Shown: positions 1 through 6,017 of the stretch, piece after piece
Layout: every line of letters begins with the position of its first letter
How positions within the stretch are numbered: the first letter of the stretch is position 1
DNA from: Flavobacteriaceae bacterium
GTDB taxonomy: Bacteria > Bacteroidota > Bacteroidia > Flavobacteriales > Flavobacteriaceae
Assembly: GCA_020347545.1 (NCBI GenBank)
Contig: CP070731.1
Coordinates: 1,946,118 to 1,958,827 of the forward strand
Direction of reading: 5' to 3'
DNA: 12,710 bases
Position numbers and translations under genes: made by a program
Notes under the pieces: generated by a model
Told to the model about the DNA's origin: nothing
What the model saw: the letters and a program-made list of their open reading frames with translations, nothing else
The model's database searches: none

Positions 1-283
1 ATTCCAATTCCTTCAAATTGTCATAGATCTGAGTCGTTTCAACGCTTCTTTTAGATTTTCTATACAGTGATATAGCTGTATTAAAAGAAACTCTATACAT
101 CCAGGTGCTGAACATGGACTCGCCTCTAAATTTAGGATAGGCTTTCCACAACTGAATTGTAATTTCTTGAAACAGGTCCTTGTGAGCGGCTTCATTATTC
201 GTGTATGACCTGCATACCTTATGAATAATGCTTTGATGCAATTCTAATTCTTTAGCAAATTTTTGTTCAAGTTCTTTGGTCAC
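1..283 (-). CDS. ECF-type RNA polymerase sigma factor, N-terminal part (truncated by window edge)
   Basis: Translating the minus strand from a GTG at 283-281 gives 94 codons that run off the left edge. The protein is a sigma-70 family (extracytoplasmic function type) transcription initiation factor. Residues about 15-79 form region 2: an acidic-aromatic core with DLFQEITIQLW at 36-46, then FRGESMFSTWMYR at 52-64, the segment that recognises and melts the -10 element. Region 4 (the -35-binding half) must lie beyond the window. No ATG is available before region 2. An in-frame TAG at 301-299 closes the frame upstream, so the start is the GTG or the TTG directly before it (286-284). The gene is divergent from the DUF2141/kinase cluster and has its own strong promoter. 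Family assignment is confident; the target regulon and any anti-sigma factor cannot be seen. Confidence 0.88.
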   Translation of the reverse strand, partial: MTKELEQKFAKELELHQSIIHKVCRSYTNNEAAHKDLFQEITIQLWKAYPKFRGESMFSTWMYRVSFNTAISLYRKSKRSVETTQIYDNLKELE

Positions 284-344
284 CAAAAGCCGATTTATCT
301 ATTAGTAGGTATTTTAAACAAAATGTTACGACATTTCCAAACTT

Positions 345-374
345 CAAATATACTTTACATAGGCTAAAGTACAA
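345..374 (-). promoter_or_regulatory. Bacteroidota-type sigma-A promoter for the ECF sigma factor gene
   Basis: Read on the minus strand, TTG (374-372) is followed by exactly 19 bases and then TATATTTG (352-345). This matches the known Flavobacterium/Bacteroides primary-sigma consensus of TTG, about 19 bases, TAnnTTTG. Transcription would begin around 338-340, leaving a leader of roughly 55 bases before the GTG start at 283. The match suggests the sigma gene is transcribed by the housekeeping polymerase rather than only by itself. Confidence 0.62.
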
Positions 375-411
375 TTCATCCTTAAAAAATGACAGTTGAG
401 TAATTCAAAAT

Positions 412-441
412 TTAAAAACTCCCGCTTTGATCGCACATTTG
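412..441 (+). promoter_or_regulatory. Candidate promoter for the DUF2141/histidine kinase cluster
   Basis: CACATTTG at 434-441 matches the Bacteroidota -7 element TAnnTTTG at all but the first base. TTA at 412-414, 19 bases upstream, is a two-of-three match to the -33 TTG. The predicted transcript start (about 447) leaves a leader of about 30 bases before the ATG at 477, similar to the geometry at other promoters in this window. If real, the frame upstream of ATG 477 is untranslated. This is weaker than the divergent sigma-factor promoter. Confidence 0.35.
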
Positions 442-476
442 TATCATCAATAATCAATAACATTAATTTTTTAATA

Positions 477-929
477 ATGATACGAATTTTTATAGTAGCA
501 ATCATTTATCTGATCAGTTTATTCACACAGGCACAGGACCGAAGTGTTCCTTATGATTTAAAAGAAGAATCAAATTTATATACTGTTGAGGTAAAAATCA
601 ATTCGATTCCTTCTGATAAAGGTTACATTTATTTCGCAATGTATGCTTCTGAGGAAGATTTTTTGAACAGAAACATTTACAAGAAGACAAGAGTAAAGGC
701 AATTACAGAAGGAGTTAAGGTAAGCTTCAATGAAGTGCCATCAGGAACTTATGCTGTAACCTGCTTCCATGATGCCAATGACAATGGCCGTATGGATTTT
801 TCATCTAATGGTATGCCTGAAGAAGATTACGGAATGACGAATAATGTTATGAGTTTTGGGCCACCAAGGTTTAGTGACGCAAAATTTGAAGTAAAAGATA
901 AAGACCTTACATTTGAGATAACATTCTAA
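477..929 (+). CDS. Secreted DUF2141 domain protein
   Basis: A 150-residue exported protein of the DUF2141 family, whose function is unknown. Residues 1-19 are a signal peptide (short basic N-terminus, hydrophobic IFIVAIIYLISLF, likely cleavage after TQA), so the mature part lies in the periplasm or on the surface. Residues about 34-150 form one beta-sandwich-like domain. FHDANDNGRMD at 97-107 resembles a calcium-binding loop and is typical of the family, as is FGPPRFSDAKF at 127-137. The open frame extends back to a TTG at 396, but ATG 477 is preferred because it puts the signal peptide at the N-terminus and follows the candidate promoter. It lies 30 bases upstream of the kinase gene on the same strand, so co-transcription is likely. 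A link to the signal sensed by the kinase is only inference. Confidence 0.82.
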   Translation: MIRIFIVAIIYLISLFTQAQDRSVPYDLKEESNLYTVEVKINSIPSDKGYIYFAMYASEEDFLNRNIYKKTRVKAITEGVKVSFNEVPSGTYAVTCFHDANDNGRMDFSSNGMPEEDYGMTNNVMSFGPPRFSDAKFEVKDKDLTFEITF

Positions 930-948
930 TAAAACATTATTCTAATAA
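923..948 (+). repeat. Short direct repeat ATTCTAATAA, 16-base period
   Basis: The 10-mer ATTCTAATAA occurs at 923-932, where it contains the stop codon of the DUF2141 gene, and again at 939-948 in the 30-base gap before the kinase gene. The flanking ACATT is partly repeated too. It looks like a small local duplication at the gene end. No hairpin was found, so I do not read it as a terminator. Confidence 0.5.
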
Positions 949-959
949 GACAGCCGGCA

Positions 960-2276
960 ATGAACAGAATCACAAAAAATATAGTAATCCTTTTTTCAAT
1001 TGGTACGATAATTTTTTTACTGGGTAGCGGATACTTCAATCAATTTCAATACGACGGCTTTAATGATGCCCTTCAGCAATTCCTTATTTTTCAGCTCTAT
1101 GCGTTTGTGTTGGGAGGGGTGAATATGTATTTTTTCAATTACCTCGAGTCTCGTAACTGGTCTGAAGGAACCACTTTGCTCAGAGTGCTAATCGGATTAC
1201 TGGGTTCTTCCGTCATAACGGTCCTTGGACTTTTCATTGTTCGTATGACGATAGCTTTGCTCTTTGGTGGTCAGACTATGGCCGAATATTTAGCCGGTGA
1301 AAGAATTGATAATTTCAAGTTTGGATTATGGTCTACACTAACTGTGGTTATAATTTTTCATGTTATTTATTTCTACAACAAGTATCAGAAAAGAAAAGTC
1401 AAAGAATCACAGATCGTTGCAAAAAATCAAACAGCAAGATTTGAATCACTTAAGAACCAGCTTGATCCACACTTTTTGTTCAATAGTTTAAACGTGCTTA
1501 CTTCGCTGATAGGAGAGAACCCTAATCAGGCAGAGAAGTTCACTACAAAACTTTCAAAAGTATACAGATACGTCCTGGAGCAAAAGGACAAGGACCTTAC
1601 CTCATTGTCAGAAGAACTTAAGTTTGCCAAATCGTATATGGAACTACTGAGAATGAGATTTGAAGATGCCGTTGAGTATGAAATTCCTCACGAGGTGAGC
1701 GATCCGGAGCTTAAAATAATACCGCTATCGCTTCAATTGTTACTGGAGAATGCAGTTAAGCACAATGTTATTACAGCTGAACAGCCGCTAAAAATCAAAA
1801 TTTATGAGGACGAGGGCTATCTGATCGTTGAAAATACTGTTAATCCAAAAAACTCACTTGAAAAAAGCACAAAGGTCGGATTAAATAATATAAAACAACG
1901 ATACGAACTTGTTTCTTCCAATAAAGTAAGTATTGAGAATAACAACAGAAAATTCAAGGTAAAATTACCCTTGTTAAATCAGAAAATAAAAGTTATGAGA
2001 ACGGAATATATAGATGAAAGCGCCAAATATCTGCGTGCAAAAAAGAAAGTAGATGATCTAAAAGGGTTTTATGGAAGTCTTGTAGCCTATTTTGTGGTGA
2101 TTCCATTTTTAATCTTTCTTAATTATAAAACCTCATGGCAGTTTCAATGGTTTTGGTTTCCGGTGTTCGGTTGGGGACTCGGATTAATCCTGCAGGCCGT
2201 TAACATTTTTGGTATGAGAGGTGAGTGGGAAGAACGAAAAATAAGACAGATCATGGAGAAAAACAGAAAACATTAA
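960..2276 (+). CDS. LytS/YesM-type sensor histidine kinase with C-terminal 2TM domain
   Basis: A 438-residue membrane histidine kinase of the His_kinase (PF06580) class. Four membrane segments lie at about 8-24, 42-60, 75-101 and 121-140, with almost no periplasmic sensor domain, so it probably senses something in or at the membrane. The H-box LDPHFLFNSLN (168-178) holds the phosphoacceptor His171. The N-box LLLENAVKHN (260-269) and a GLNNIKQRY segment (307-315) form the ATP-binding part. Residues about 355-436 add a second module, a 2TM domain: KGFY, two hydrophobic helices (about 371-388 and 394-416) and the end motif WEERKIRQIM. It resembles the two proteins encoded next. A LytTR regulator follows two genes later, so a kinase/regulator pair is very likely. 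The kinase-2TM junction has a possible internal start (ATG 1995) and may be a recent fusion or a frame error. Confidence 0.92.
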   Translation: MNRITKNIVILFSIGTIIFLLGSGYFNQFQYDGFNDALQQFLIFQLYAFVLGGVNMYFFNYLESRNWSEGTTLLRVLIGLLGSSVITVLGLFIVRMTIALLFGGQTMAEYLAGERIDNFKFGLWSTLTVVIIFHVIYFYNKYQKRKVKESQIVAKNQTARFESLKNQLDPHFLFNSLNVLTSLIGENPNQAEKFTTKLSKVYRYVLEQKDKDLTSLSEELKFAKSYMELLRMRFEDAVEYEIPHEVSDPELKIIPLSLQLLLENAVKHNVITAEQPLKIKIYEDEGYLIVENTVNPKNSLEKSTKVGLNNIKQRYELVSSNKVSIENNNRKFKVKLPLLNQKIKVMRTEYIDESAKYLRAKKKVDDLKGFYGSLVAYFVVIPFLIFLNYKTSWQFQWFWFPVFGWGLGLILQAVNIFGMRGEWEERKIRQIMEKNRKH

Positions 2277-2286
2277 AATAAATAAG

Positions 2287-2568
2287 ATGGAAGTAGATAA
2301 AAATAAACTAAATGAAGAATACCTGAGAGCTTCAGCAAGGCTGGATGAATTAAAAGGTTTTTACTCTAATATAGTGGCATACGTATTGGTTATTCCTTTT
2401 CTGATTTTTGTGAACTATATGACCTACTGGGATTTTAAATGGTTTTGGTTTCCTATGATTGGCTGGGGAATTGGGGTGGCAATTCACGCTGTTGTCACCT
2501 TCGTCATAGGAAAGGACTGGGAAAGAAGGAAAATTAAGGAATTAATGGATAATGATAAATTTAAATAA
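2287..2568 (+). CDS. 2TM domain protein (first free-standing copy)
   Basis: A 93-residue protein that is essentially a single 2TM domain (PF13239, function unknown). A short charged N-terminus (1-20) leads into LKGFY (22-26). Two membrane helices follow at about 27-44 and 52-73, separated by the tight aromatic turn WDFKWFWFP. A basic C-terminal tail carries WERRKIKELM. It matches the C-terminal domain of the preceding kinase at well over half of the positions, including VIPFLIF and WFWFP, so the two are close paralogues. It begins 10 bases after the kinase stop and ends 2 bases before the next gene, clearly one operon. A role as a small membrane partner of the kinase is inferred from context only. 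Confidence 0.88.
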   Translation: MEVDKNKLNEEYLRASARLDELKGFYSNIVAYVLVIPFLIFVNYMTYWDFKWFWFPMIGWGIGVAIHAVVTFVIGKDWERRKIKELMDNDKFK

Positions 2569-2570
2569 TC

Positions 2571-2891
2571 ATGGAAAATAACTTTACACAGGAGGAAAGA
2601 TATAGAAGGGCCGAAAAAAGGGTCAAAGACATAAAAGGTTTTTACTGGCATTTGTTTTGGTACCTTGCCGTTAATATTTATTTGACTTTTGGCGGTACCA
2701 TCAAGACATTATTTACCGAAGGAACACTTGAGTTTACCAATTTCAATTTTGGGAGCTTCTCCGTCTGGTTCTTTTGGGGTATAGGTTTAGTAGCGCACTG
2801 GTTGCATGTATTCGGGATGAACATATTTTTTTCCAGAAACTGGGAGGAAAGGAAAATCAAGGAATATATGGATAAGGATAAATTTGATTAA
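2571..2891 (+). CDS. 2TM domain protein (second free-standing copy, divergent, longer loop)
   Basis: A 106-residue 2TM-domain protein (function unknown). The charged N-terminus is followed by IKGFY (21-25), membrane helix one at about 27-44, membrane helix two at about 66-86, and the tail WEERKIKEYMDKDKF at 90-104. Compared with the two neighbouring 2TM modules, the linker between the helices is longer (about residues 43-63, rich in T, F and N) and the helix sequences have diverged, while both end motifs are kept. The ATG lies 2 bases after the previous stop and 15 bases separate its stop from the regulator's ATG, so all are probably translated from one mRNA. Divergence of the linker suggests it does not simply duplicate the first copy's job. 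Confidence 0.87.
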   Translation: MENNFTQEERYRRAEKRVKDIKGFYWHLFWYLAVNIYLTFGGTIKTLFTEGTLEFTNFNFGSFSVWFFWGIGLVAHWLHVFGMNIFFSRNWEERKIKEYMDKDKFD

Positions 2892-2906
2892 AAATTGAAT
2901 AGAGGT

Positions 2907-3665
2907 ATGATTCAGGTTATCATAATAGAAGATGAAAAACCTTCTGCGAGAAGGTTGGGAAGAATGCTTTCGGATCTCAATATCGAGGCACAAGCCATGT
3001 TGCATTCGGTTAAGGAGTCGGTGGAGTGGTTCAAAACCAATGAACATCCCGATTTGATCTTGCTGGACATTCAGCTTTCCGATGGATTGTCTTTCGAGAT
3101 TTTTGAGCAGGTAGAAGTGAATAGTGCTATAATCTTCACAACGGCATATGATGAATATGCCTTAAAGGCTTTTAAATTGAACAGTATCGATTATTTATTG
3201 AAACCCATTGATGATGAGGAGTTGGAAATTGCAATTGATAAATTCAAAAGTAATCGGCCTGACAGACAGGATTTAATGGTTGATTTAAACCAAATTAAAA
3301 AGTTATTGGTCAACCCATTGGAAAGAGAATACAAAAAGAGATTTACGATTAAGGTAGGTCAGCATTTAAGAGTGGTGGATACGGAGGATATTGAATGCTT
3401 TTTCAGCGATCATAAGGCTACTTATTGTCATACCAATCACGGTAAAAACTATTTGATCGATTTTAGTCTGGAACAACTTGACGACAAATTGGACCCGTTG
3501 AAATTCCATCGTGTTAACAGGAAGTTTTTAATAAATATTGAGGCCATCTCTGATATAATCTCCTACACAAATAGCAGACTGCAGATTAAATTAAATCATT
3601 TTAAGGAACAGGAAATAATTGTGAGCAGGGAAAGGGTCAAAGATTTTAAAAACTGGCTGGAATAA
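2907..3665 (+). CDS. LytTR-family response regulator
   Basis: A 252-residue DNA-binding response regulator of the LytR/AlgR class. The receiver domain (1-115) has the acidic pair Glu8-Asp9, phosphoacceptor Asp54 in LILLDIQLSDG, the switch residue Thr79 in FTTAYDEYAL and Lys99 in LLKP. The LytTR DNA-binding domain (about 144-249) carries FHRVNRKFLIN (200-210) and a final VSRERVKDFKNWL. All phosphotransfer residues are present. ATG 2907 is chosen over an in-frame TTG at 2895 because AGAGG lies just before it and the protein then starts directly with the receiver beta-strand. It is last in the cluster and its natural partner is the kinase at 960-2276. Targets are unknown. It converges on rsmD with only 13 bases between stop codons and no obvious terminator hairpin. 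Confidence 0.94.
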   Translation: MIQVIIIEDEKPSARRLGRMLSDLNIEAQAMLHSVKESVEWFKTNEHPDLILLDIQLSDGLSFEIFEQVEVNSAIIFTTAYDEYALKAFKLNSIDYLLKPIDDEELEIAIDKFKSNRPDRQDLMVDLNQIKKLLVNPLEREYKKRFTIKVGQHLRVVDTEDIECFFSDHKATYCHTNHGKNYLIDFSLEQLDDKLDPLKFHRVNRKFLINIEAISDIISYTNSRLQIKLNHFKEQEIIVSRERVKDFKNWLE

Positions 3666-3678
3666 CCTGATTTTTAAG

Positions 3679-4221
3679 CTAGTCCTCCCTGTCGAAAAAG
3701 CTAAATATGTTGCTTCCGTATTTTCTTTGACGGGTCAGCCTTTTATGTTTTGACAGATCGGTGTTTTTGCCATGTTCAATAATCAAAACCCCATCCTCAT
3801 TTAAAAGATCTCTATTGAAAACCAGATCTATGAGTTTCACGAACTTCTCTTCCTCCATGTCATAAGGAGGGTCAGCAAAAATCAAATCATATTTTTGGCT
3901 ATTGCGTTCTAGAAATTTGAAAGCATCGCTTTTTATGGTTAGCAGTTCTGTTTCCAGTACTTTACTGGTGTTTTCTAAAAATTTAATACATGCGTGGTGC
4001 GCGTCAACAGATGTTATATCATTACATCCTCTGGAAGCAAATTCGAAGCTTATACTTCCTATACCTGCAAAAAGATCAAGGACCTTTAACTCTTCAATAA
4101 AATATTTATTGTTCAAGATATTAAACAAAGCCTCTTTGGCCATATCAGTAGTTGGACGAACCGGCAAGTGATTAGGGGCGATAATTCTTCTTCCTTTAAG
4201 TCTTCCCGAAACAATTCTCAT
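3679..4221 (-). CDS. rsmD: 16S rRNA (guanine(966)-N(2))-methyltransferase RsmD
   Basis: A 180-residue S-adenosylmethionine-dependent methyltransferase that modifies G966 (E. coli numbering) of 16S rRNA in the small ribosomal subunit. The start MRIVSGRLKGRRI and the segment VRPTTDMAKEALFNIL (21-36) are hallmarks of RsmD. The SAM-binding loop is DLFAGIGS (49-56) and the catalytic motif for amino-group methylation is DPPY (117-120). The length is normal for the family and no key residue is missing. Its ATG shares a base with the upstream DUF3822 stop codon (TAATG, bases 4223-4219 read on the minus strand), which indicates translational coupling. The gene is the last in its three-gene operon. Confidence 0.95.
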   Translation of the reverse strand: MRIVSGRLKGRRIIAPNHLPVRPTTDMAKEALFNILNNKYFIEELKVLDLFAGIGSISFEFASRGCNDITSVDAHHACIKFLENTSKVLETELLTIKSDAFKFLERNSQKYDLIFADPPYDMEEEKFVKLIDLVFNRDLLNEDGVLIIEHGKNTDLSKHKRLTRQRKYGSNIFSFFDRED

Positions 4222-5075
4222 TAGTACTGATTTAGTAATATAAAATGTCTTCTTTTTGTTTCGTCATCAATTTGAGAAGTAAAGCGATACTCGGATCTGT
4301 TTTCAATCAGGCTGACCTTTCTAATATACGTATAGGAAATTTTATACAAGTCACTATTGATATTGATGACCCCTGTCAAAATAAACTCGAATTCTTCAGG
4401 GTTAAGATTGAGTTGTTCAGCCGTGAATAAGACATAGTAAATAAAATCTTCCTTGTTCTGGAACTTGAAGCTGTTTTGGAACACAAGTTTACTATCGGCA
4501 ATAACCACTAATTCAAATTGATCCTCCCGAATATGGGCAAACATATGCGGGTGTTCGCTGAACCTGTAGGTATTAAGGAGATTGTTGACAAGAATAGTAG
4601 TAAAGTGCTTATATTCAAAACTCCCAAAGCGTTCCAAAAGGAAATTGTTAACGTTTACAAAAGGGATGTAAACATTGATCATGTCATGATTATCCAACTC
4701 ATCGTACACTATATAATCATTGGTGTAGGTCTTTGATGAGAATTTAAGGTAGTCCCTGATGTGTTCATTGTCAAACAGTGATTTGGGCACTAACTCTGAC
4801 AACTGGTTTACATGTGTAACATTAACGGAACCATATCTTTTTTGAAGATGTCTTTCGGTTTTAAAAACTGATTTTACATTTTTAAGTAATTTTTCCGGGG
4901 TAGAAGCCTGGTCCTGGAAAGGAATATACTTTAATTTTTCAATTTGCTTTTCAATTCTATGTATTATACAAAATGAAAATCCATCCAAACTAAGTTGGAT
5001 GGATAAATGTTTTTCATGAAGATTATTAAAATCTAATGAGGTATTAGTCTTCTGTTTCTTCTTTGATTCCATCAT
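4221..5075 (-). CDS. DUF3822 family protein
   Basis: A protein of about 284 residues that I recognise as DUF3822, a family found mainly in Bacteroidota and often encoded beside rsmD; its function is not known. It has no signal peptide or membrane segment and is probably cytosolic. Two stretches look like the two halves of a degenerate actin-like fold: an N-terminal strand pair, SIQLSLDGFSFCIIH, and a second half that starts with HIREDQFELVVIADSKLVF and ends in a strand plus glycine (FEFILTG). Classical nucleotide-binding motifs are not obvious. The start is uncertain. The frame is open to 5096, but two adjacent ATG codons at 5075 and 5072 fit best, giving an overlap of about 30 bases with the upstream gene. 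It couples to rsmD through TAATG. Confidence 0.82.
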   Translation of the reverse strand: MMESKKKQKTNTSLDFNNLHEKHLSIQLSLDGFSFCIIHRIEKQIEKLKYIPFQDQASTPEKLLKNVKSVFKTERHLQKRYGSVNVTHVNQLSELVPKSLFDNEHIRDYLKFSSKTYTNDYIVYDELDNHDMINVYIPFVNVNNFLLERFGSFEYKHFTTILVNNLLNTYRFSEHPHMFAHIREDQFELVVIADSKLVFQNSFKFQNKEDFIYYVLFTAEQLNLNPEEFEFILTGVININSDLYKISYTYIRKVSLIENRSEYRFTSQIDDETKRRHFILLNQY

Positions 5076-5772
5076 AGAACGGAGGCCAATTACCATTTGA
5101 GTTTACGTCTTCCAATGATCCTACTGCGATGTATTCACCCGGAACATTAATACCACCCAGTGCTTCTTTTTCCTGACGAATAAGGTCTTTATCCATTCCT
5201 TCAAGAACAACAGACTTATCTACTTTTGCTTCAAAGACAGAGGCTTTAACTCCCTGAACCTTTTCAACGGTTCCTGTTTTCAATTCAAATTTTGCATCTG
5301 TTCCAGGAACATTCATCATTTCTTGATAATTTCTGCCTTCAAAAGAATTGCTTACCATTTCAAATCCAACCGTATCCACAACTCTCTTTTCGACGTCAAT
5401 GGTAATTCTTCCTCTCTGTTCCGTAACAACAATATTCTTTACCTCAGTAATTGCAAATGAGTCATTTTCAATAAAATTGACCAAATCCTGGTAGTTATCT
5501 GTGAACTTTCTATTCACTGACGCGTAGGCCAATTCAGCATCTCTGATCGTTTTGAGATTTTCAATGACAAGAGCATAGCGTTTCTTTTTCTCTTTGTTGA
5601 AATTGATAGGCGTCATAATGCTTTGGTAAATCTGATAACCAAAATAGACGATCACCACCCACAAAGCAACAGAAACTAACGGTTTCAACTTGGCTGGTAA
5701 CTTATTCACAATTAAGTACGCTAATCCTCCAACGACAAGAATTGATACTATAATTATTAAAATTGACATCAT
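5044..5772 (-). CDS. Conserved-type membrane protein with two N-terminal helices, function unknown
   Basis: A 242-residue protein that I cannot assign to a named family. Two membrane helices lie at about 3-23 and 31-50, separated by a short basic loop (NKLPAKLK), so both ends face the same side. The remaining 190 residues are soluble, mixed strand and helix, and acidic at the end. The stretch KTIRDAELAYASVNRKF (74-90), followed by TDNYQDLVNFI, resembles the segment after the hydrophobic helix of type II secretion pseudopilins (helix, then a short ordered loop), but no prepilin cleavage site is present. Two ATGs (5772 and 5769) are equally possible starts. It leads the operon with DUF3822 and rsmD, overlaps DUF3822 by about 30 bases, and has a good -7 promoter element 31 bases upstream. 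Confidence 0.8.
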   Translation of the reverse strand: MMSILIIIVSILVVGGLAYLIVNKLPAKLKPLVSVALWVVIVYFGYQIYQSIMTPINFNKEKKKRYALVIENLKTIRDAELAYASVNRKFTDNYQDLVNFIENDSFAITEVKNIVVTEQRGRITIDVEKRVVDTVGFEMVSNSFEGRNYQEMMNVPGTDAKFELKTGTVEKVQGVKASVFEAKVDKSVVLEGMDKDLIRQEKEALGGINVPGEYIAVGSLEDVNSNGNWPPFYDGIKEETED

Positions 5773-5802
5773 TTTAAAGTTTATTTTAAATTAGGATTAT
5801 GG

Positions 5803-5810
5803 CAAATCTA
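5803..5810 (-). promoter_or_regulatory. Candidate -7 promoter element for the membrane protein/DUF3822/rsmD operon
   Basis: Minus-strand TAGATTTG (5810-5803) is a full match to the Bacteroidota -7 consensus TAnnTTTG and is followed by CC, as often seen. It lies 31 bases before the ATG at 5772, which would give a leader of about 25 bases. No TTG is found at the expected distance upstream (only TTT or TTC), so the -33 half is weak. Confidence 0.45.
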
Positions 5811-5979
5811 CAAAAATTTTTCAATCAGGAAAGTAATATTTTTAGATAATCTGCTAAATTTTTAATGCATTTTACGGCTCTTAAAGTGTTGCTAGATTTA
5901 GCTTTAGCATCCAGGCTTGAACTTTGGGAAATTCATAAAAATCCAGGGATCCAAAGAGGGATCTCTTGTTAATTCTAAT

Positions 5980-5987
5980 TATGTTTG
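5980..5987 (+). promoter_or_regulatory. Candidate -7 promoter element for the helicase gene
   Basis: TATGTTTG (5980-5987) matches TAnnTTTG fully and lies 30 bases upstream of the ATG at 6018. The nearest TTG is only 11 bases upstream, so there is no good -33 element. The rest of the divergent intergenic stretch (5811-5979) is AT-rich and contains no convincing gene, hairpin or RNA that I could recognise. Confidence 0.42.
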
Positions 5988-6017
5988 TAATCGCTGTATA
6001 AACAGAGATCGAGAGTA

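Noticed and set aside
396..476. Possible N-terminal extension of the DUF2141 protein from TTG 396.
   Set aside because: It would bury the signal peptide 27 residues inside the protein and would overlap the candidate promoter. ATG 477 is a much better start.
2678..3047. Two open frames on the minus strand (2678-2860 and 2787-3047).
   Set aside because: They lie antisense to the third 2TM gene and the start of the regulator, both of which have clear family motifs. Their translations look random and have no promoter or domain.
3666..3678. Terminator between the convergent regulator and rsmD genes.
   Set aside because: The 13-base gap has a short T-run but no inverted repeat around it that could form a stem.
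3902..4736. Plus-strand open frames at 3902-4171, 4245-4430 and 4518-4736.
   Set aside because: They are antisense to rsmD and the DUF3822 gene, which are coherent and coupled. No recognisable protein features are present.
5850..5940. Possible small RNA or hidden gene in the divergent 5811-5979 spacer (several GCTA/TAGC and TTTAGC words).
   Set aside because: Only four-base stems can be drawn, there is no convincing open frame, and there is no terminator-like hairpin.
5946..5966. Closely spaced GGGATC words upstream of the helicase, one part of a GGATCC palindrome.
   Set aside because: They are too short and too few to call an operator or attachment site, and could easily occur by chance.
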